Positions 62,073 through 64,000 of a stretch of 64,000 nt of DNA are shown piece by piece. Source of the DNA: DASRSS01 sp963799045. Its GTDB lineage: Bacteria; Actinomycetota; Actinomycetes; Mycobacteriales; Jatrophihabitantaceae. Position 1 is the stretch's first letter, and each line of letters begins with the position of its first letter. The stretch lies in the NCBI GenBank assembly GCA_963799045.1, contig CAWCVN010000005.1:682001-746000 (forward strand), read 5' to 3'. The position numbers and the translations under genes were made by a program. The notes beneath the pieces were generated by a model. It was given only the letters and a program-made list of their open reading frames with translations. It was not told the DNA's origin and ran no database searches.

Positions 62073-63665
62073 TCAGCGTCCGGGCGAACGCAGCCACACG
62101 GCGGTGTTGCCCGGCAGGGTCGAGCCGTCCAGCGGCCCGGAAGCCAGCAACACCTCGCCCGCCGGCAAGGGCAGGGGCTCGGAGCCGGCGTTGAGGGCCA
62201 CCGCGATGGCACCGCGCCGGTAGGCGAGCGCGCCCACCGGCGCGTCGGACCACTCGAAGTCCGGCCCGGTGAACTCGCCCAGCTCGTGCCGCAGCCGCAG
62301 CGCGGTCCGGCACAGGTGCAGGGTGGAACCGGCGTCGGCCGACTCCGCGGCGACGGTGCACTCTGCCCAGCCGGCGGGCATCGGCAGCCAGCTCGAGTGC
62401 CCGGTCGTGAATCCGTACGGCGGCGCGGTGCCCGACCAGGGGATCGGCACCCGCTCGCCGTCGCGCCCGCGGTGGGTGTGGGCGCTGCGTTCCCAGGTCG
62501 GGTCCTGCAGCACCTCGTCGGGCAGCTCGACGTTCTGCAGGCCGAGCTCGTCACCGTTGTACAGGTACGCGGCCCCGGGCAGCGACAGCTGCACCAGCAT
62601 CGCCGCCCGCGCCCGGGCCAGCCCGAGCGCCCCACCGCCGTAGCGGGTGGCGGCGCGGTCCACGTCGTGGTTGTCCAGCACCCAGGTGCACGGCGCACCG
62701 ACGTGGGCCATGGCCTCGAGCGAGCGTTCGATGGACTTGGCGAACGAGTCGGCGCCCCACGGTGCCTCGACCAGTTCGAAGTTGAAGGTGAGGTTGAGTT
62801 CGTCCGGGCGTACGTAGCGGGCCAGCCGGTCCGCGTCGGCCACCCATGCCTCGCCCACCGCCATCCGGTCGCCGGGGTAGGAGTCGAGCACGCGCCGGAA
62901 CCCGCGATGGTGCTCGTGCACCGCGTCGCGGTCCCAGCGCAGGTCCTGCGACGAGGGCATCGGCTGGCCGGTCTCGGCGGCGCGGACCGCTTCGGGGGCC
63001 AGGTCGGGCAGTCCGTCGGGCTTGGCCAGCCCGTGCGCGACGTCGATGCGGAAGCCGTCCACGCCCCTGTCGAGCCAGAACCGGAAGATCCGCTCGAACT
63101 CGGCCGGCACCTCGGGATTCGTCCAGTCCAGGTCGGGTTGTTCCCGCGCGAACAGGTGCAGGTACCACTCGCCGTCATCGACGCGGGTCCAGGCCGGGCC
63201 GCCGAACATCGACGGCCAGTTGTTCGGGGGCAGCTCGCCGTGCTCGCCGCGGCCGGGCCGGAAGATGAACCGCGCCCGCTCCGGCGAGCCGGGTGCCGCG
63301 GCCAGCGCGGCCTGGAACCAGGCGTGCTGGTCGGAGAAGTGGTTCGGGACCACGTCGACGGTGACCTTCAAGCCGAGCTGATGCGCCTCGGCGAGCATCG
63401 CGTCGAAGTCGGCCAGCGTGCCGAACATCGGGTCGACGTCACACGGGTCGGCGACGTCGTAGCCGCCGTCTTTCATCGGTGACCGGTAGAACGGCGAGAG
63501 CCAGATCGCGTCGACGCCGAGGTCGTGCAGGTGACCGAGCCGCTCCCGCAGGCCGATCAGGTCCCCGGTGCCGTCGCCGTTGCCGTCGGCGAAGCTGCGG
63601 GGATACACCTGGTAGAAGACCGCCGTTGCCCACCACGGCCGGGGTCCGTAAGCGCTTTTAGTCAC
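62073..63665 (-). CDS. GH13 alpha-glucosidase (oligo-1,6-/sucrose-isomerase group)
   Basis: 530 residues. TIM-barrel motifs: DAIWLSPFYRSPMKDGGYDV, VDVVPNHFSDQHAWF, nucleophile in DGFRIDVAHGLAKP, acid/base in RMAVGEAWV, and DNHDVDR. It cleaves alpha-glucosidic bonds of maltose-type or isomaltose-type oligosaccharides in the cytosol; no signal peptide. The exact linkage cannot be told. No regulator or transporter accompanies it. Converges with the propeller gene (12-base gap). Confidence 0.93.
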   Translation of the reverse strand: MTKSAYGPRPWWATAVFYQVYPRSFADGNGDGTGDLIGLRERLGHLHDLGVDAIWLSPFYRSPMKDGGYDVADPCDVDPMFGTLADFDAMLAEAHQLGLKVTVDVVPNHFSDQHAWFQAALAAAPGSPERARFIFRPGRGEHGELPPNNWPSMFGGPAWTRVDDGEWYLHLFAREQPDLDWTNPEVPAEFERIFRFWLDRGVDGFRIDVAHGLAKPDGLPDLAPEAVRAAETGQPMPSSQDLRWDRDAVHEHHRGFRRVLDSYPGDRMAVGEAWVADADRLARYVRPDELNLTFNFELVEAPWGADSFAKSIERSLEAMAHVGAPCTWVLDNHDVDRAATRYGGGALGLARARAAMLVQLSLPGAAYLYNGDELGLQNVELPDEVLQDPTWERSAHTHRGRDGERVPIPWSGTAPPYGFTTGHSSWLPMPAGWAECTVAAESADAGSTLHLCRTALRLRHELGEFTGPDFEWSDAPVGALAYRRGAIAVALNAGSEPLPLPAGEVLLASGPLDGSTLPGNTAVWLRSPGR

Positions 63666-63701
63666 CGCGCCATTGTGCCGGTCGTCGCCGCGCCGGCGCC
63701 A

Positions 63702-64000
63702 TCACCCGGGCGTGTTGCGCAACGAGTCCGCGGCGGCCGAGAGGTAGTCCCACAGCGTCTGCGCGTAGGCCGCCGGCAATTCCAGGCTGTCGAGGGCCGC
63801 GCGCATGTGCCCCAGCCACCGGTCGCGCTGCGCGCTGTCGACCGCGAACGGCGCGTGCCGCATCCGCAGCCGCGGGTGACCGCGGGTCCGGCTGTAGGTC
63901 GTCGGCCCGCCCCAGTACTGGATCAGGAACTGGGTGAGCCGCTCGGTCGCCGGGCCGAGGTCCTTCTCCGGATACAGGGCCCGAAGCGGCGGGTCGGTCG
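63702..64000 (-). CDS. glbO: group 2 truncated haemoglobin (partial, cut by window edge)
   Basis: The minus strand from the window end to the TGA at 63702-63704 reads TDPPLRALYPEKDLGPATER, LTQFLIQYWGGPTTYS, GHPRLRMRHAPFAVDSAQRD, WLGHMRAALDSLELP and ends SLRNTPG. This matches the C-terminal two thirds of GlbO: YPEKDL, FLIQYWGGP, the proximal histidine in RMRHAPF and the group-2 tryptophan in RWLGHM. The N-terminus lies beyond 64000. Binds O2/NO with roles in oxidative and nitrosative stress. Confidence 0.92.
   Translation of the reverse strand, partial: TDPPLRALYPEKDLGPATERLTQFLIQYWGGPTTYSRTRGHPRLRMRHAPFAVDSAQRDRWLGHMRAALDSLELPAAYAQTLWDYLSAAADSLRNTPG

Overview
The window reads as chromosome from a high-GC actinomycete. 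Support comes from the very high third-position GC, frequent GTG starts, ATGA/GTGA overlaps, SigE-type ECF sigma factors, a SARP/AfsR-type regulator, an LAxTG sortase signal, a DesA3-like desaturase, and tRNA-His encoded beside orn. The order or genus cannot be fixed from the sequence alone.

Layout. 0-6 kb: secreted GH20 hexosaminidase, MarR regulator, a PAS-LuxR regulator split in two frames, and a membrane GGDEF-EAL protein. 6.2-6.8 kb: a tandem array of about 70-bp units, each carrying the 3' half of tRNA-His, directly downstream of the intact tRNA-His gene; orn lies upstream on the same strand. 7.5-11.2 kb: pterin dehydratase, TetR regulator, ferredoxin reductase and desaturase. 11.2-15 kb: lower histidine-utilisation operon (deformylase-like hydrolase, hutF, hutI). 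15-24 kb: paired DMT transporters, a GT28-like glycosyltransferase with a CE4 deacetylase, and a two-component system beside an ABC exporter with an unusual extracellular insertion. 24-30 kb: kdpDE with no Kdp pump, divergent from a KimA-like APC potassium transporter. 30.5-37.4 kb: hypC, a DMT transporter and an unknown protein facing a compact cytosolic [NiFe]-hydrogenase operon that includes a cNMP-binding protein. 37.4-45.3 kb: three ECF sigma/anti-sigma-like pairs, a lipoprotein, a DUF4389 membrane protein and unknowns. 45.7-51 kb: glutamate decarboxylase and a SARP regulator. 51-55 kb: a 1312-residue LAxTG-anchored PKD/beta-helix surface protein. 55.5-64 kb: tRNA-Arg, ssb, ettA, thioesterase, a fourth sigma factor with a beta-propeller partner, a GH13 alpha-glucosidase, and a truncated haemoglobin cut by the window edge.

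Quality caveat. Many conserved genes (orn, ferredoxin reductase, desaturase, hutI, gad, the SARP gene, ssb, ettA, thioesterase) are broken by one-base indels, mostly insertions. They cluster at about 7-11, 14.3, 46-48.4 and 56-59 kb, while 15-45 kb is almost free of them. Because several of these genes are essential or near-essential, local consensus errors are more likely than true decay. I annotate full-length loci across those breaks.

Working together. The hydrogenase, cNMP-binding protein, c-di-GMP protein, kdpDE/KimA-like pair and four sigma modules suggest a soil-type organism with much redox, osmotic and envelope sensing. The most unusual element is the tRNA-His-derived array.
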